DNA from: an uncultured Burkholderiales bacterium
GTDB lineage: Bacteria > Pseudomonadota > Gammaproteobacteria > Burkholderiales > Burkholderiaceae_C
Length of the DNA stretch: 6,575 nucleotides
Assembly: GCA_903953985.1 (NCBI GenBank)
Contig: CAJBLW010000219.1
Location: 1 to 6,575 of the forward strand
Direction of reading: 5' to 3'
In this document: piece by piece, positions 5,793 to 6,575 of the stretch
Layout: each line of letters begins with the position of its first letter
How positions within the stretch are numbered: position 1 is the stretch's first letter
The notes under the pieces: model-generated
The model's input: only the letters and a program-made list of their open reading frames with translations
The model's database searches: none
What the model was told of the DNA's origin: nothing
Program-made: the position numbers and the translations under genes

Positions 5793-6341
5793 TTAAGCGA
5801 TGTCGAAGGCGTGGGTGCTGAAATGGCCGGCTTGGCGGTCGGCAAAATAGTGCTCCAGTGTTTCCTTGACGGTCCTGAAGGCCAGTTCGTCCCATGGAAT
5901 TTCGTCCTCTTTGAACAAACGCGCTTCCATGGTTTCGTGGCCGGGGTCAAACACGTCGCTGGTCAGTCGGGCGCGGTAATACAAATGCACTTGGCCTACA
6001 CGGGCGACGCTCATCACGGTGAACAGGTCTTCCATGATGAACTGCGCACCGGCCTCTTCGGTGGTCTCGCGTGCTGCGCCTTCCGAGGTGGATTCGCCCA
6101 GCTCCATGAAGCCGGCAGGCAAGGTCCATTTGCCTTTGCGCGGCTCGATGTTGCGTTTGCACAGCAGCACCTGGTCACCCCAGTGGGGCACCGTGCCCAC
6201 CACGTTCAGGGGGTTTTCGTAGTGCACGGTGTGGCAGGCGGTGCAGATGGCGCGCAGCTTGGTGTCACCGTCATCGGGCAAACGGCGGGCCACGGGTGCG
6301 CCGCAGTGCCGGCAGTGTCGAATGGTGCGGTCAAACATCAT
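5793..6341 (-). CDS. NUDIX hydrolase with N-terminal zinc ribbon (182 aa)
   Basis: Cleaves a nucleoside diphosphate linked to another group (X), a Mg-dependent cytoplasmic reaction used for nucleotide clean-up or signalling. Residues 8-40 hold a zinc ribbon with two CxxC pairs: Cys10/Cys13 (CRHC) and Cys33/Cys36 (CTAC). This resembles the short N-terminal module found on a subset of NUDIX proteins. The NUDIX box spans residues 77-99: Gly77, Glu83, Arg91-Glu92, Glu95-Glu96 and Gly98 are all present, so catalysis should be intact. Preceding it, KWTLPAGFMELGE is typical. NudC-type NADH pyrophosphatases also combine a zinc module with a NUDIX box, but this protein is shorter and its substrate cannot be assigned. 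The start is one of two adjacent ATGs (6341 or 6338), and neither has a good Shine-Dalgarno. An in-frame ATG at 6428 is rejected because it lies within the upstream gene's terminator stem. The gene is transcriptionally separate from the TRAP gene upstream. Confidence 0.88.
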   Translation of the reverse strand: MMFDRTIRHCRHCGAPVARRLPDDGDTKLRAICTACHTVHYENPLNVVGTVPHWGDQVLLCKRNIEPRKGKWTLPAGFMELGESTSEGAARETTEEAGAQFIMEDLFTVMSVARVGQVHLYYRARLTSDVFDPGHETMEARLFKEDEIPWDELAFRTVKETLEHYFADRQAGHFSTHAFDIA

Positions 6342-6370
6342 GAAATGGGCTCGAGGTGGGTAGCAAAGAC

Positions 6371-6387
6371 AGTCTTGGCCCAAGTCT
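6371..6387. promoter_or_regulatory. Imperfect 17-bp palindrome upstream of the NUDIX gene, possible operator
   Basis: AGTCTTGG (6371-6378) and CCAAGTCT (6380-6387) are inverted repeats around a single central base, with one mismatched pair (6373/6385). The element ends 30 nt before the NUDIX start, in the only space available for its promoter between that start and the preceding terminator. The 1-nt centre does not allow a tight RNA hairpin, so a dimeric repressor or activator site on DNA is the more likely reading. I do not recognise the motif as that of a specific regulator, and chance occurrence is possible. Confidence 0.35.
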
Positions 6388-6401
6388 AACCAGTCCGCCA
6401 T

Positions 6402-6433
6402 AAAAAAGCCTCCATGGTATTGGGCCATGGAGG
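6402..6433 (-). terminator. Intrinsic terminator of the TRAP transporter gene
   Basis: On the minus strand a perfect 9-bp stem, CCTCCATGG (6433-6425) with CCATGGAGG (6417-6409), closes a 7-nt loop. It is followed after one C by six T residues (6407-6402). This is a classic Rho-independent terminator 22 nt after the stop codon of the TRAP permease. It separates that operon from the NUDIX gene on the same strand. Confidence 0.88.
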
Positions 6434-6455
6434 TCTTTGTTGGCGCATGGCCCGA

Positions 6456-6575
6456 TCAGGTCAGGTAAGGAATCATAAACAGCGAGATGCCCGGGAAGAA
6501 CAGCAGCAGCAAGGTGCGCACGGTATCGCTGATCAAAAACGGCATGATGCCTTTGTAGCTTTCGCTCAGCGGCAC
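6456..6575 (-). CDS. TRAP transporter large permease, DctM type, C-terminal 39 residues only
   Basis: The window edge cuts this gene, and only its last 39 codons plus TGA (6458-6456) are present. The visible chain begins VPLSESYKGIMPFLISD, continues with a hydrophobic helix (about residues 18-36; VRTLLLLFFPGISLF) and ends IPYLT. The pattern PLSExYxGxMPFxxxD-R followed by one last membrane helix with FPG/FPA is characteristic of the end of the large membrane subunit (DctM/SiaM) of tripartite ATP-independent periplasmic transporters. These import organic acids or similar solutes using a sodium or proton gradient with a periplasmic binding protein. The partner subunits DctP and DctQ would be expected upstream, beyond 6575. 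The substrate is unknown. The gene ends its operon, because a strong terminator follows. Confidence 0.82.
   Translation of the reverse strand: MPLSESYKGIMPFLISDTVRTLLLLFFPGISLFMIPYLT

Noticed and set aside
5454..6389. A 311-codon open frame on the plus strand, running opposite the small exported protein and the NUDIX gene.
   Set aside because: Its Gly/Cys/Phe-rich start is the complement of the Lys/Ala/Pro repeats, and the rest is antisense to an intact NUDIX domain. It has no recognisable domain of its own.
6342..6428. A longer NUDIX protein beginning at the ATG at 6428.
   Set aside because: That ATG lies inside the stem of the strong terminator of the preceding gene, upstream of any likely transcription start, and the added residues are unlike the zinc-ribbon NUDIX family.
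1..6575. A search by eye for tRNA or rRNA genes, insertion sequence ends, CRISPR repeats, toxin-antitoxin pairs and phage genes.
   Set aside because: None was seen. All intergenic gaps are 134 nt or shorter, and no tRNA T-loop signature or transposase motif was noticed. A covariance-model scan (tRNAscan-SE, Infernal) would settle it.

Overview
The window is a GC-rich (about 60% by eye) stretch of bacterial chromosome. Protein-level resemblance of TrmJ, the short CysE, the long DnaG and the TRAP permease fragment points to a betaproteobacterium of the order Burkholderiales. The family is most likely Comamonadaceae (Limnohabitans, Rhodoferax or Hydrogenophaga type). That placement comes from remembered family features, not from a search.

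Layout: (1) 1-1472, plus strand: the 3' part of trmJ (tRNA 2'-O-methyltransferase, cut by the window edge), then cysE (serine O-acetyltransferase) 11 nt later, probably one transcript. (2) 1476-3533, minus strand: dnaG (primase), converging on cysE with only 3 nt between the stop codons. (3) 3534-3667: a divergent 134-nt control region. The dnaG leader in it can fold so that its ribosome binding site is paired. (4) 3668-5326, plus strand: an AMP-forming acyl-CoA synthetase resembling DmdB and plant short-chain acyl-activating enzymes. (5) 5327-5459: a convergent gap holding several hairpins that probably stop transcription from both sides. (6) 5460-5705, minus strand: a small secreted Pro/Ala-rich protein with a lysine-rich tail, function unknown. 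(7) 5793-6341, minus strand: a NUDIX hydrolase with an N-terminal zinc ribbon. (8) 6342-6455: a gap with an imperfect palindrome just upstream of the NUDIX gene and a textbook minus-strand terminator. (9) 6456-6575, minus strand: the last 39 residues of a DctM-type TRAP transporter large permease, cut by the window edge.

The genes are mostly housekeeping: tRNA modification, cysteine synthesis, DNA replication, acyl-CoA activation, nucleotide clean-up and solute uptake. They do not form one pathway. I see no mobile element, CRISPR array, tRNA/rRNA gene, toxin-antitoxin pair or defence island, and no evidence of an undescribed multi-gene system. The items most worth a second look are the small lysine-tailed exported protein, the possible SD-masking hairpin before dnaG, the separation of dnaG from its usual neighbour rpoD, and the palindrome before the NUDIX gene. 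No stretch longer than 134 bases lacks a gene.
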